The position numbers were made by a program, and so were the translations under genes. DNA of 64,000 bases from JBGPOS01 sp041488155 (lineage in GTDB: Bacteria; Chloroflexota; Dehalococcoidia; Tepidiformales; Tepidiformaceae): the NCBI GenBank assembly GCA_041488155.1, contig JBGPOS010000004.1, positions 24,897 to 88,896 on the forward strand, read 5' to 3'. The notes beneath the pieces are model-generated. The model worked only from the letters and a program-made list of their open reading frames with translations, was not told where the DNA came from and did not search any database. Within the stretch, counting starts at the first letter, position 1. Every line of letters begins with the position of its first letter. This document shows, one piece after another, positions 14,964-23,608 of the stretch.

Positions 14964-16154
14964 GTGATTTACCTCGACCATGCCGCGACCGCACCACTTC
15001 ACCCCATCGCGCGTGAAGCGATGATGCCCTTTCTCACGGGGACCTTCGGGAACCCAAGCGGTCTCTACGAGGTCGGCCGCGACGCCCAGGCTGCGGTGGA
15101 CCGCTCGCGCCAACGCGTCGCCGCCTGCCTCGGCGCCCGCCCCTCCGAGGTCCTCTTTACTAGCGGCGGCACGGAGAGTATCAACTCCGCGATCTTCGGG
15201 ATCGCCTATGCCATGCGGCGAGCCGGCGCCGGAGACCACGTCATCACGAGCGCCATTGAGCACCACGCCGGGCTCCACTGCGCCCAGCACCTCGAGGAGC
15301 TCGGCTTCGAAGTCACCTACATCGGCTGCGACCCTCACGGCCGTGTGAGCGTCCAGGAGTTCGAGGCCGCGCTGAGGCCTGAAACCGTCCTGGCGAGCGT
15401 CATGCTCGCAAATAACGAGGTAGGGACTATCCAGCCGATCGCGGATCTCGCCGCGGCGATCCGGCGCTACAGCCACACCCGGCGCCATCGGGTGCTGCTC
15501 CACGCCGACGCCGTCCAGGCCCCCGGTTGGATGCGCCTCGACATGGACTCTCTCGGGGTCGACGCACTCAGCCTCTCCTCGCACAAGTTCGGCGGCCCAA
15601 AGGGCAGCGGCGTCCTCTACCTGCGCCGGGCGACGCCGTTTCGTCCTCTCCTCCATGGCGGTGGCCAGGAGATGCAGAAGCGGGCGGGCAGCGAAAACGT
15701 AGCCGGCATCGTGGGCACAGCGGCCGCGTTCGAGCTGGCCTCGCAGGGGGTGGCGGCACGCGCCGCCCGCGTCCGTGCCCTCCGCGAGCGGCTCCGCGAC
15801 GGCATCCTGGCATCCATTCCCGACGCACTGGTCAACGGCTGCCAGGAGAATTGCCTCCCCAACAACCTCAACGTCTCCTTCAACGGCGTCGAAAGCGACG
15901 TGCTCGTCGCCAGGCTCGACCGTCGTGGCATAGCCGCGAGTTCCGGCAGTGCCTGTTCGAACTCGACCTGGGAGCCTTCACACGTCCTGATGGCGATGGG
16001 TGTCCCGATCCGCCAGGCCGTCGGTAGCGTGCGCTTCAGCCTCGGTGAAAGCACAACCGAAGGCGAGATCGATACCGTCCTCCAGGTCCTACCCGGCGAG
16101 GCCGATGCTGCACGAGCAGACTCATCAGCCCTCGCCCACGTCACGGTCGACTAG
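14964..16154 (+). CDS. Cysteine desulfurase (NifS/IscS type)
   Basis: 396 aa. Motifs of the class V aminotransferase fold: YLDHAATAPLHP at the N-terminus, TSGGTESIN, the pyridoxal-phosphate Lys208 in SLSSHKFGGPKG and the active-site Cys331 in ASSGSACSNST with the extended loop of group I enzymes. It mobilises sulfur from cysteine for Fe-S clusters or tRNA thiolation. No iscU or mnmA is adjacent. A TACGCT box lies 9 nt before the GTG start. The last 25 residues are not conserved-looking. Confidence 0.92.
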   Translation: MIYLDHAATAPLHPIAREAMMPFLTGTFGNPSGLYEVGRDAQAAVDRSRQRVAACLGARPSEVLFTSGGTESINSAIFGIAYAMRRAGAGDHVITSAIEHHAGLHCAQHLEELGFEVTYIGCDPHGRVSVQEFEAALRPETVLASVMLANNEVGTIQPIADLAAAIRRYSHTRRHRVLLHADAVQAPGWMRLDMDSLGVDALSLSSHKFGGPKGSGVLYLRRATPFRPLLHGGGQEMQKRAGSENVAGIVGTAAAFELASQGVAARAARVRALRERLRDGILASIPDALVNGCQENCLPNNLNVSFNGVESDVLVARLDRRGIAASSGSACSNSTWEPSHVLMAMGVPIRQAVGSVRFSLGESTTEGEIDTVLQVLPGEADAARADSSALAHVTVD

Positions 16155-16188
16155 TTGTTCAGCGCGGCGGCGCTACTCACACAGCACT

Positions 16189-16197
16189 TGCTATAGT
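16189..16197 (+). promoter_or_regulatory. Extended -10 promoter of the ABC exporter operon
   Basis: TGCTATAGT, identical to the box upstream of the YIP1 gene and inside the same 13-mer. It lies 46 nt before the TTG at 16243. Confidence 0.5.
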
Positions 16198-16242
16198 TCG
16201 CCGGCGAGTCGCCCAACGGCCACGGGCGGGGAGGATCAGCTC

Positions 16243-17178
16243 TTGCCAGCATGGATTCCCGTCACCGTCCACGGCCTGCGGAAACAGTACGGCCACGTGG
16301 CGGCGTTGCGGGGCGTCGACCTGGACATCGACCACGGCGAAGTCTTCGCTCTCCTTGGGCCGAACGGCGCGGGAAAGACAACCTTCGTCGAAATCCTGGA
16401 AGGCTATCGGCGACGCTCCGGAGGCGACGCTCAGGTGCTGGGGGTCGACCCGGGCGACGGTGGTCGAGCCTGGAGAGCCCAGATCGGGATTGTGCTTCAG
16501 AGCACCACCGTCTTCGACGAGTTGACGGTTGACGAGGTCGTGACGCACTTCGCCGGTTTCTACGGAGATCCACTGGATGTCGGCCGGGTAATCGGGCTCG
16601 TGGGGTTGGACGAAAAGCGCCACGTCCGCGGCGGGAAGCTGTCGGGTGGCCAGAAGCGTCGAGTCGACCTGGCCCTCGGCCTCATCGGCAACCCCAGCCT
16701 CATCTTCCTCGATGAACCAACGACGGGACTCGACCCCGAGGGCCGCCATCAGCTCTGGGACGTCATCCGGGAGTTCACTTCACTCGGCAAGACGGTGCTC
16801 CTCACGACGCACTACCTGGACGAAGCGGAGGCCCTGGCCGATCGCGTGGGTGTGATCATCGACGGCCAGCTCGCGGCCCTTGGGACTCCGCTCGAATTGG
16901 GCGGGCGGGACCGGGCGCTGGCGAGCGTGCGCTTCGAACTCGATGGGCCGCTGCACGGCCACGCTCTGCCTGAGCTGCCTGGCAAGGTCGAGGAGCGAGA
17001 GGAGCTCGCAGTGGTCGAAACTGCGGCCCCGACGGAGACAATGCGCGTGCTGACGCACTGGGCGCGAACCCTCGGCGTCGATGAGCTCCCGGGGCTGACG
17101 ATATCGCGCCCGTCCCTGGAGGATGTCTATCTGTCGATGGTGCGCGCTGAAAACCACGCAGAACGGGATGGTGCGTAA
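16243..17178 (+). CDS. ABC transporter ATP-binding protein (DrrA/CcmA-type exporter)
   Basis: 311 aa from the TTG at 16243, chosen because GGGGAGG lies 8 nt upstream and homology begins with VTVHGLRKQYG. Walker A is GPNGAGKTTF, the signature is LSGGQKRRVDLALGL, Walker B is LIFLDEPTTGLD, and the switch His is in TTHYLDEAEAL. The C-terminal extension (about 90 residues) is typical of DrrA-like exporters. It overlaps the permease gene by 11 nt. Confidence 0.9.
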   Translation: MPAWIPVTVHGLRKQYGHVAALRGVDLDIDHGEVFALLGPNGAGKTTFVEILEGYRRRSGGDAQVLGVDPGDGGRAWRAQIGIVLQSTTVFDELTVDEVVTHFAGFYGDPLDVGRVIGLVGLDEKRHVRGGKLSGGQKRRVDLALGLIGNPSLIFLDEPTTGLDPEGRHQLWDVIREFTSLGKTVLLTTHYLDEAEALADRVGVIIDGQLAALGTPLELGGRDRALASVRFELDGPLHGHALPELPGKVEEREELAVVETAAPTETMRVLTHWARTLGVDELPGLTISRPSLEDVYLSMVRAENHAERDGA

Positions 17179-18025
17179 CGTGGCGACGCCTGCAGCCCGG
17201 GCCACCGGTACCCCGCGGCTTCCCTCGCTCGCGCAGCTCAGCTGGGCGCGGACCCGCATCGAGCTCAAACTGTTTTTTCGGAACACCGACCAGGTATTTT
17301 TCACCTTCCTGCTGCCGGTGCTCTTCCTTGTCCTTTTCTCATCCGTCTTCAGCGGCAAGATAGACGCCGGCCCGGGCCGGACCATCGAGTTCCCGACGTA
17401 CTTCCTGCCGGGCATCATCGCCTCCGGCGTAATGAGCACCACGTTCGCGAACCTCGCCATCTCGATCTCGATCGAACGAAATGAGGGCCTGCTCAAGCGG
17501 CTCGCCGGCACGCCGCTTCCTCGCGCAGCCTTTTTCACGGGTCGGCTGGCGATGGCTGTCGTGGTCACCGTGGTGCAGACCACGATCATGCTCGTCATCG
17601 GGATCGCAGCCTACGGCGTCGACACGCCCCCGACTGCAGAGCGCTGGGGCGTATTCGTTGTAGTCCTAGTACTCGCGGCGGCCGTCGGTGCGGTCCTCGG
17701 CATCGCCTACACACGGCTCATCAGGAACGCCCGCTCGGCCGCGGCCGTCGTGCAGCCCCCCTTCCTGGTGCTTCAGTTCATCAGCGGCGTCTTCTTCCGC
17801 TACAGCGACGTCCCGGATTGGCTGCAGGCGGTGGCCGCGGTGTTTCCGCTGCGATGGATGGCCGAAGGGTTCCGCTACGCGTTCCTGCCCGACTGGTTCG
17901 GGCAGTTCGAATACGGCGATACCTGGGGTTGGAAGCTGCCGGTGTCGATCCTTTGCGGCTGGCTCGTCGCCGGGTTCGTGCTGGCCCTGCGCTTCTTCCG
18001 CTGGGATCGCCAGTCCGACCGTTAG
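17168..18025 (+). CDS. ABC-2 type transporter permease
   Basis: 285 aa from the ATG at 17168. Six hydrophobic helices follow an amphipathic start (LSWARTRIELKLFFRN), with the ABC-2 coupling segment NEGLLKRLAGTPLPR and FISGVFFRYSDVPDWLQ near the end. Together with the ATPase it forms an exporter with unknown cargo (lipid, polyketide or drug in the family). Confidence 0.9.
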   Translation: MVRNVATPAARATGTPRLPSLAQLSWARTRIELKLFFRNTDQVFFTFLLPVLFLVLFSSVFSGKIDAGPGRTIEFPTYFLPGIIASGVMSTTFANLAISISIERNEGLLKRLAGTPLPRAAFFTGRLAMAVVVTVVQTTIMLVIGIAAYGVDTPPTAERWGVFVVVLVLAAAVGAVLGIAYTRLIRNARSAAAVVQPPFLVLQFISGVFFRYSDVPDWLQAVAAVFPLRWMAEGFRYAFLPDWFGQFEYGDTWGWKLPVSILCGWLVAGFVLALRFFRWDRQSDR

Positions 18026-18094
18026 CTCCGCCGCCTCTGCCGCTATGGCCGGTGGTAAGATCCGCCGGCGACATTCTCCCTGGGAGTTCCGCCA

Positions 18095-19663
18095 GTGCTC
18101 TTACACGACGTGCTCAGCCACGCGGTCAAGCTCTACGCCAACAAGATCGCCCTCGTCGATGGCGACAGCGAGTTCACCTACCGGCAGGCGAGCGAGCGAG
18201 TCCACAGGCTCGCAGCCGGCCTTCTCTCCCTTGGTCTGAAGCCCGGCGACCACATCGCTATCCTCGCCAACAACTCCCACCGCTATTGGGAGACCTACTT
18301 CGTCGCAGACATCGCGGGGATGCCGCTCGCCCCGCTCAACATCCGCCTCGCCGCTCACGAACTCGAATTCATCCTCAACGACGGCGAGATCAAGGCCCTC
18401 CTCCTGGGCATGGAGTACCTCGACCTCTACAACCAGTTCAAGGAGAAGACCCCGGGTCTCGAACATGTCATCCTGCTCAACGCAGAGTCGACCGACGGAT
18501 TCGTCGACTACGAGGCCCTCATCGCGAAGCACGAGCCTCTGAAGAAGTCCGCGCGCGAATGGCGCGAAGACGACATGCTCAACCTCTGTTACACGGGCGG
18601 CACGACCGGGCTGCCCAAAGGCGTAATGCTGTCCCAGCGCAACGTTGTTTCGAACGCCCAGCACGCAATCGCCATCACCCGATTCCGCGAAAGCGACACC
18701 TGGCTCCACGTGGCGCCCATGTTCCATCTCGCCGACGCCTGGGCCTGCTATTCGGTCACCATGGCCGGGGGCACGCACGCCTTCACCCCAGGTTTCGCCC
18801 CCCAGTCAACGCTCGAAGCGATCGAAAAGCACCACGTCACCAAGACGATCCTGGTGCCCACGATGATCAACTTCCTTGTGAACTTCCCGGGCCTTACGAG
18901 CTACGACACGAGCAGCCTCGACATGGTCCTCTACGGCGCCTCGCCGATGCCTATCGACCGGATCCAGGCCGCCGTACGCGCGCTTGGCCCCAAGTTCATG
19001 CAGGCCTACGGCATGACAGAGACTGCCCCACTGCTCACTTCGATGCAGTTGGAGTGGTCAACCTACGACGGCAGCGAAAAGGACACTCGCCGCCTGGGGA
19101 GCTGCGGCCGGGAGGTGCCCGGCGTCGAAGTCCGCGTCGTCGACCAGGAGACGGGAAAGGACGTCAAGCCAGGCCAGGTGGGAGAGATCATCGCCCGCGG
19201 CCCGAACATCATGCTCGGCTACTGGAAGCGCGAGAAGGAGACGGCCGAGGCCCTCCGCGATGGCTACATGCACACCAGCGACCTCGCCACCATCGACGAA
19301 GACAACTTCATCTTCATCGTCGATCGCTCCAAAGACATGATCATCTCTGGCGGCGAGAACGTTTACTCCACGGAGGTCGAGAATGCGATCTACGAGCACC
19401 CCGCTGTGCTCGAAGCCGCCGTCATCGGCATCCCGGACCCGAACTGGGGCGAGGCTGTGCTGGCGATCGTCGTCCTCAAGGACGGCGCCACGGTCACCGA
19501 GAAAGAAATAATCGACCATTGCCACGCCCTCATCGCCGGCTACAAGTGCCCGAAACAGGTGGTGCTGCACTCCAGCCCGTTGCCCAAGAGCGGGCCGGGC
19601 AAGATCCTGAAGACTGAGCTGCGCAAGCCCTACTGGGAGGGCCGCACCCGCCAGGTCAACTGA
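18095..19663 (+). CDS. Acyl-CoA synthetase (AMP-forming)
   Basis: 522 aa, GTG start. P-loop-like YTGGTTGLPKGVMLSQRN near residue 165, the adenylate motif QAYGMTETAPL, the hinge region YMHTSDLATIDEDNF and IVDRSKDMIISGGENV, and the catalytic Lys in PKSGPGKILKTELR near the C-terminus. It activates a carboxylic acid, probably medium or long chain, to its CoA ester. A TAAGAT box and GGGAG lie upstream. Confidence 0.92.
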   Translation: MLLHDVLSHAVKLYANKIALVDGDSEFTYRQASERVHRLAAGLLSLGLKPGDHIAILANNSHRYWETYFVADIAGMPLAPLNIRLAAHELEFILNDGEIKALLLGMEYLDLYNQFKEKTPGLEHVILLNAESTDGFVDYEALIAKHEPLKKSAREWREDDMLNLCYTGGTTGLPKGVMLSQRNVVSNAQHAIAITRFRESDTWLHVAPMFHLADAWACYSVTMAGGTHAFTPGFAPQSTLEAIEKHHVTKTILVPTMINFLVNFPGLTSYDTSSLDMVLYGASPMPIDRIQAAVRALGPKFMQAYGMTETAPLLTSMQLEWSTYDGSEKDTRRLGSCGREVPGVEVRVVDQETGKDVKPGQVGEIIARGPNIMLGYWKREKETAEALRDGYMHTSDLATIDEDNFIFIVDRSKDMIISGGENVYSTEVENAIYEHPAVLEAAVIGIPDPNWGEAVLAIVVLKDGATVTEKEIIDHCHALIAGYKCPKQVVLHSSPLPKSGPGKILKTELRKPYWEGRTRQVN

Positions 19664-19711
19664 GCTCATTCACAGCACCGGCCGTCGCGAACGGCTGAGC
19701 GGAGGCCGTAC

Positions 19712-19881
19712 TTGGGCGACGACTACGAAGAGGCACCCCCTAACGCCCGGCCGGAGCCTGGCCCGTCGCCGGCGGAGGAAGAGGTCTGGCGTGAAATCGC
19801 AGCTGCACCGGCTGCGCCGGGGTAGCGTTGGCAGCAGCCGCGCTACTTTGCGCTCTGGTCTTCGCCGCATTGGGCTGAACG
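19712..19881 (+). pseudogene. Possible small single-helix membrane protein split by a frameshift
   Basis: A TTG at 19712 has GGAGG 7 nt upstream and opens a 37-codon acidic, Pro-rich frame (starting LGDDYEEAPPNARPEPG) that stops at TAG 19823-19825. In the next frame the DNA immediately encodes a hydrophobic helix (VALAAAALLCALVFAALG) ending in TGA. Joining the two by one frameshift would give a cytosolic acidic arm plus one membrane helix. This is suggestive only; it could be chance in GC-rich DNA. Confidence 0.3.
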
Positions 19882-19886
19882 TTCGA

Positions 19887-21149
19887 CTAGACCGTGGCCG
19901 CTACAGCGTCGGTGATCCCCGGCACGGGGAACGCCCGAGCAAACTCCGCGACCTCGCGCCGCACGCTCTCGCGGACGCCGTCACCATCAGGATCTTTGAG
20001 GACCCGCACAATCCAGGCAGCGACCGTCCGCATCTCGGCGGGACGCATCCCTCGCGAGGTCAACGCCGGCGTCCCGATCCGCAGGCCGCTCCCGATCATG
20101 GGTGACCGCTGGTCGTAGGGGATAGTGTTCTTGTTGGTGATGATTCCCGACCCCTGGAGCGCGTTCTGGGCTTTAAGGCCACTGATCCCGGCCGAGTTGC
20201 AGTCGACGAGGATGAGGTGGTTGTCGGTCCCGCCGGACACGAGTCGCAGGCCACCGGAGATGAGGGCATCGGCGAGTGACGAAGCGTTCTCGACGATTCG
20301 GCGTGCGTAATCCCTGAATTCCGGGCGAAGCGCTTCGCCGAAGGCGACCGCCTTTCCGGCGATCGAATGCAGGTGTGGGCCGCCCTGCGTCCCGGGGAAC
20401 ACCGCTTTGTCGACTGCGTCTGCGTGCTCGATTTTGCAGAGCGTGAGCGCGCCGCGCGGCCCCCGCAGGGTCTTGTGAGTGGTGGTCGTGACGATGTCGG
20501 AGAGCGGCACCGGCGAAGCGTGCACGCCGCCCGCGACCAGCCCGGCGATATGCGACATGTCGACCATGAGTAGCGCCCCGCATTCCCGGGCGACATCAGC
20601 GAAGGCGACGAAATCGATCGCCCGCGGGTACGCCGTCGCCCCCGCGACGATGACCCGCGGCCGGCACTCGACCGCCAGCCGCCGCACCTCGGCCATGTCG
20701 ATGACCTCGGACTCGCGGTCCACCAGGTACGGCACAAAGTGGTAGAGCTGACCGCTGAAGTTGACGGGCGACCCGTGGGTGAGGTGCCCGCCCTGGCTCA
20801 GCTCCATCCCCATGATCGTGTCGCCTGGCCGGGCGAATGCGAGGTAGGCAGCCATGTTCGCTTCGGCCCCGCTCGTGGGCTGCACATTTGCGTGCTCCGC
20901 CGCGAAGAGTTGCCTCGCCCGTTCGATCGCGAGCAATTCCAGCCGGTCGCTGTGCTGGTTTCCAGCGTAGTAGCGCTTGCCGGGGTAACCCTCGGCGTAC
21001 TTGTTCGTGAAGACGGATCCCGTGGCTTCGAGGACTGCGGCCGAGGCATAGTTTTCGCTCGCGATCATCTCGAGCGTCTCCACCTGGCGGATGCGTTCGT
21101 CGGCAATAATCCCGGCGACCTCAGGGTCGCTCTGCTGCAGGGCGCTCAT
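19887..21149 (-). CDS. glyA: Serine hydroxymethyltransferase
   Basis: 420 aa from the ATG at 21149 (GGAG 6 nt upstream); an open extension to 21254 runs over tandem repeats and is not used. Family motifs: TLEMIASENYAS, TNKYAEGYPGKRYY, SGAEANMAAYLA, the pyridoxal-phosphate Lys in VTTTTHKTLRGPRG, and IGTPALTSRGM. It interconverts serine and glycine and loads tetrahydrofolate with a one-carbon unit, in keeping with the folate genes further along. Confidence 0.96.
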   Translation of the reverse strand: MSALQQSDPEVAGIIADERIRQVETLEMIASENYASAAVLEATGSVFTNKYAEGYPGKRYYAGNQHSDRLELLAIERARQLFAAEHANVQPTSGAEANMAAYLAFARPGDTIMGMELSQGGHLTHGSPVNFSGQLYHFVPYLVDRESEVIDMAEVRRLAVECRPRVIVAGATAYPRAIDFVAFADVARECGALLMVDMSHIAGLVAGGVHASPVPLSDIVTTTTHKTLRGPRGALTLCKIEHADAVDKAVFPGTQGGPHLHSIAGKAVAFGEALRPEFRDYARRIVENASSLADALISGGLRLVSGGTDNHLILVDCNSAGISGLKAQNALQGSGIITNKNTIPYDQRSPMIGSGLRIGTPALTSRGMRPAEMRTVAAWIVRVLKDPDGDGVRESVRREVAEFARAFPVPGITDAVAATV

Positions 21150-21214
21150 GACATGCTCCGTGGAGGGTGACGAGATAAGGGTACAGGTGGAGACTCCTAG
21201 CCGCCTCTCGAGCC

Positions 21215-21246
21215 GTATCGGAGTGTCGGAGTATCGGAGTGTCGGT
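21215..21246 (+). repeat. Tandem 8-mer GTRTCGGA x4
   Basis: GTATCGGA, GTGTCGGA, GTATCGGA and GTGTCGGT follow each other without gaps in the space between the divergent glyA and xdhC genes. A and G alternate at the third position, so the true period may be 16. Confidence 0.8.
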
Positions 21247-21272
21247 GTCCCCACCCAGCACTCGGCGCTGGC

Positions 21273-21300
21273 TGTCCCCGGTGGCCTGTCACCTGTAACC
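21273..21300 (+). repeat. Heptad repeat TGTNNCC ending in the xdhC -10 box
   Basis: TGTCCCC, GGTGGCC, TGTCACC and TGTAACC are in 7-nt register. The last unit plus the next T forms TAACCT (21296-21301), 7 nt before the xdhC ATG. The same heptad style occurs at 4304-4324 and 47327-47347. Confidence 0.55.
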
Positions 21301-21308
21301 TAGCCGCT

Positions 21309-22124
21309 ATGCTGGAACTGACACGACGCCTGCTGGCAGCGGCGCGGGGCGGCGACCCGGTCGTCTTGGCCTCGGTGCTCGAAGCGGGCCCGCGAGCGCT
21401 CACGCCCGGAAGCCGGCTGCTGGTCGAGCGTTCCGGCGACCGAATGGGCTCCCTCGGCGATGAGTCGCTCGATGGGCTGGTGGCGGAGTACGCGAGCCGC
21501 GCCTTCGAGCGCCACGCCACCGAGACGGTCTACCTCGGCGAATCGGGGCTCACCGCCCGTTCGATCGCCGGCGCGACGAGCGTCTACGTCGAGGTTGTCG
21601 AAGCAAAGCCCGTCTTCCTTGTCGTCGGAGCCGGGCACATCGGCCGTTCGCTCGTCAAGCTCGCCGACTTCCTCGACTTCTACGTCGCGGTTATCGATGA
21701 CCGTGAAGACTTCGCCAACGAAGAGCGCCTTCCCGAAGCCGACGAGGTCATCTGCGACGACTACGAGGCCGCGCTCGATCGCTTCGCCATCAACTCTGGC
21801 ACCGCGATCGTGATGGTCACCCGCGGCCACAAGCAGGACGAACTTGCCCTGCGCCGCTGCCTCGGCCGGGGAGCAGCGTACGTTGGCATGATCGGCTCCA
21901 AGCGGCGGACCGCGACCGTCCTCCAGCATCTCCGCGACGAGGGCTTCGACCCGGCTGAGCTGGCCAACGTCCGCACCCCGATCGGGCTCGATATCGGCGC
22001 CGAGACCCCCGAGGAGATCGCCATCAGCATCATGGCCGAGGTCATCCTCCTCCGGCGCGGCGGCAAGGGTGGCCCGATGTACTATCGGCCCGGCTCGCTC
22101 CGCCGTCCGGCGAGCGCCGGTTGA
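21309..22124 (+). CDS. XdhC/CoxI-family protein (molybdenum enzyme maturation)
   Basis: 271 aa. The N-terminal part is the XdhC_CoxI segment; residues about 98-230 form a Rossmann domain (VFLVVGAGHIGRSLVKLADF), followed by AYVGMIGSKRRTATVLQHL and the hallmark PIGLDIGAETPEEIAISIMAE. In known systems XdhC binds sulfurated Moco and inserts it into xanthine dehydrogenase-type enzymes. No such enzyme or Moco gene is in this window. Leaderless-type start (TAACCT, 7 nt, ATG). Confidence 0.88.
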   Translation: MLELTRRLLAAARGGDPVVLASVLEAGPRALTPGSRLLVERSGDRMGSLGDESLDGLVAEYASRAFERHATETVYLGESGLTARSIAGATSVYVEVVEAKPVFLVVGAGHIGRSLVKLADFLDFYVAVIDDREDFANEERLPEADEVICDDYEAALDRFAINSGTAIVMVTRGHKQDELALRRCLGRGAAYVGMIGSKRRTATVLQHLRDEGFDPAELANVRTPIGLDIGAETPEEIAISIMAEVILLRRGGKGGPMYYRPGSLRRPASAG

Positions 22125-22180
22125 GAAACCCTGGTCGATCCGACTGATTGCTAAGCCGGGATGGCGGTAGAATGAACCCT

Positions 22181-23062
22181 GTGGATGGATTCACCGTCAC
22201 CGACCAATCCGGGCTGCGGTCGCCCGTCGTGATCATGGCTTTCAGCGGCTGGAGCGACACCGGAACCGTGACCACCGACACCGCCCAACGTCTCGTCGAG
22301 GCCTACTCCGCTGGACGCTTCCTTACGGTCGACCCGGAGGAGTATTACGTCTTCACCGACACGCGTCCGACCGTCCGCCTGGGCGCCGATGGCATCCGCG
22401 AATTGCGCTGGCCGTCGAACGAGGCCTTCGCCGCGCGCCTTAGCGACGCCGCGCACGACATCGTGATCGTCAGTGGCGTCGAACCCAATCTGCGCTGGAA
22501 GACGTTCGCCTCCCGCTTGAGCGAAGCGATCGCGGCGCTTTCTCCGTCGCTGGTCTGCACCCTCGTTGCGCGCCCTGCTGCCACGCCCCACACCCGCCCG
22601 ATCCCCGTCACGGGCTCATCTGCAGACCCCGGACTGGCTGTGAAATTCGGCCTCGGCCGTTCGACGTACCAGGGCCCGACGGGTGTCCTTGGCGTGATCC
22701 ACGATGAACTGCGCGCACGCGGGGCACCCCTCATCAGCCTCGCGGCGGGCGTGCCCCACTACCTCAATGTCGAAGAAAACCCACCCGCAACCATGGCGCT
22801 GCTCAAGGCGCTCGGGCCGGTCCTCGGGCTGCCGCCACCGCTCGGCGACCTCGAAGACGAAGGTGTCCGCTTCGTGCAACGCGTCGAAGAAGCCTCGCGC
22901 GGAGACGACCAGATCGGCGCTTACGTGCGCACGCTCGAAGAACACTACGGCGAGCCCGAGTCGGCGAATGAAGGCGAAGAAGGCGGGCCCTCGAGCTTGC
23001 CATCGACCGACGACATTCTGCGCGACGTGGAAGATCTGCTGCGGGGAAGCAACGACACCTGA
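22181..23062 (+). CDS. PAC2-family protein
   Basis: 293 aa from the GTG at 22181, which has TAGAAT 7 nt upstream; an in-frame ATG at 22172 overlaps that box and is the alternative. PAC2 features: PVVIMAFSGWSDTG at the start, PEEYYVFTDTRPTVRL, GVEPNLRWKTF, the central FGLGRSTYQGPTG and SLAAGVPHYLNVEENP. The family is related to proteasome assembly chaperones but its bacterial role is unclear. It is followed by an unknown gene and a SUI1 gene on the same strand. Confidence 0.85.
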   Translation: MDGFTVTDQSGLRSPVVIMAFSGWSDTGTVTTDTAQRLVEAYSAGRFLTVDPEEYYVFTDTRPTVRLGADGIRELRWPSNEAFAARLSDAAHDIVIVSGVEPNLRWKTFASRLSEAIAALSPSLVCTLVARPAATPHTRPIPVTGSSADPGLAVKFGLGRSTYQGPTGVLGVIHDELRARGAPLISLAAGVPHYLNVEENPPATMALLKALGPVLGLPPPLGDLEDEGVRFVQRVEEASRGDDQIGAYVRTLEEHYGEPESANEGEEGGPSSLPSTDDILRDVEDLLRGSNDT

Positions 23063-23079
23063 TCGCCGGGAGGCACGAC

Positions 23080-23601
23080 ATGGGCCTGAACTCGCTGGTC
23101 TGGAAGCTGGCGTCGCCGTACGACGCCTACGTCTCACATGTGGGGAAACTGCAGGGCGCGATAGAGCGCATTCGCTACTTTTCCGACGTGGCGCTGGGCT
23201 ACGAAGCCGGCCTCCAAAGTTCCGTCCGGCTCGTACCCGGCGGTGGCGACCCGGCTGCCCGTGTGCAGCGCTTCCGCGAACAACTGAGCGCCGCCGCCGA
23301 AAAGATGTCGGACGAAGAGTTCGAACAGTTCGTTGCCGACCTCGGCGGAGGAACTGTCGCAGAGGTCGAAGCCGACCGGGCAAAGGCAGTCTCGCGGCTT
23401 TCACACACCACCCGCGGCCTCGCGGAGTACTTCTCCATCGCAGGCCAGGAGCTCACGCTCCTCGAACGGCGCAGCTACAACCCGCACCGGCCCGATATCG
23501 CCCGGATGCTGCGCGAGAACGGCCTGCCCGGGACCGGGTTGGCGGAACTCCGGCACGCCCTGCACGAGCTCGGCGCCCGGGTCGGGAACAAGGCAGCCTG
23601 A
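23080..23601 (+). CDS. Conserved-looking protein of unknown function (173 aa)
   Basis: ATG start with GGGAGG 6 nt upstream, 17 nt after the PAC2 stop. The product is mainly alpha-helical by appearance, acidic, with no cysteines and no signal peptide. Segments include SPYDAYVSHVGKLQGAIERI and KMSDEEFEQFVADLGGGTV. It may bind a helical partner. I do not recognise a family; its fixed place between PAC2 and SUI1 genes is the only clue. Confidence 0.7.
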   Translation: MGLNSLVWKLASPYDAYVSHVGKLQGAIERIRYFSDVALGYEAGLQSSVRLVPGGGDPAARVQRFREQLSAAAEKMSDEEFEQFVADLGGGTVAEVEADRAKAVSRLSHTTRGLAEYFSIAGQELTLLERRSYNPHRPDIARMLRENGLPGTGLAELRHALHELGARVGNKAA

Positions 23602-23608
23602 GCAGGGC

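Noticed and set aside
17818..19617. A 599-codon open frame over the permease end and acyl-CoA synthetase
   Set aside because: Arg/Pro-rich shadow frame; the synthetase in the other frame has all AMP-ligase motifs.
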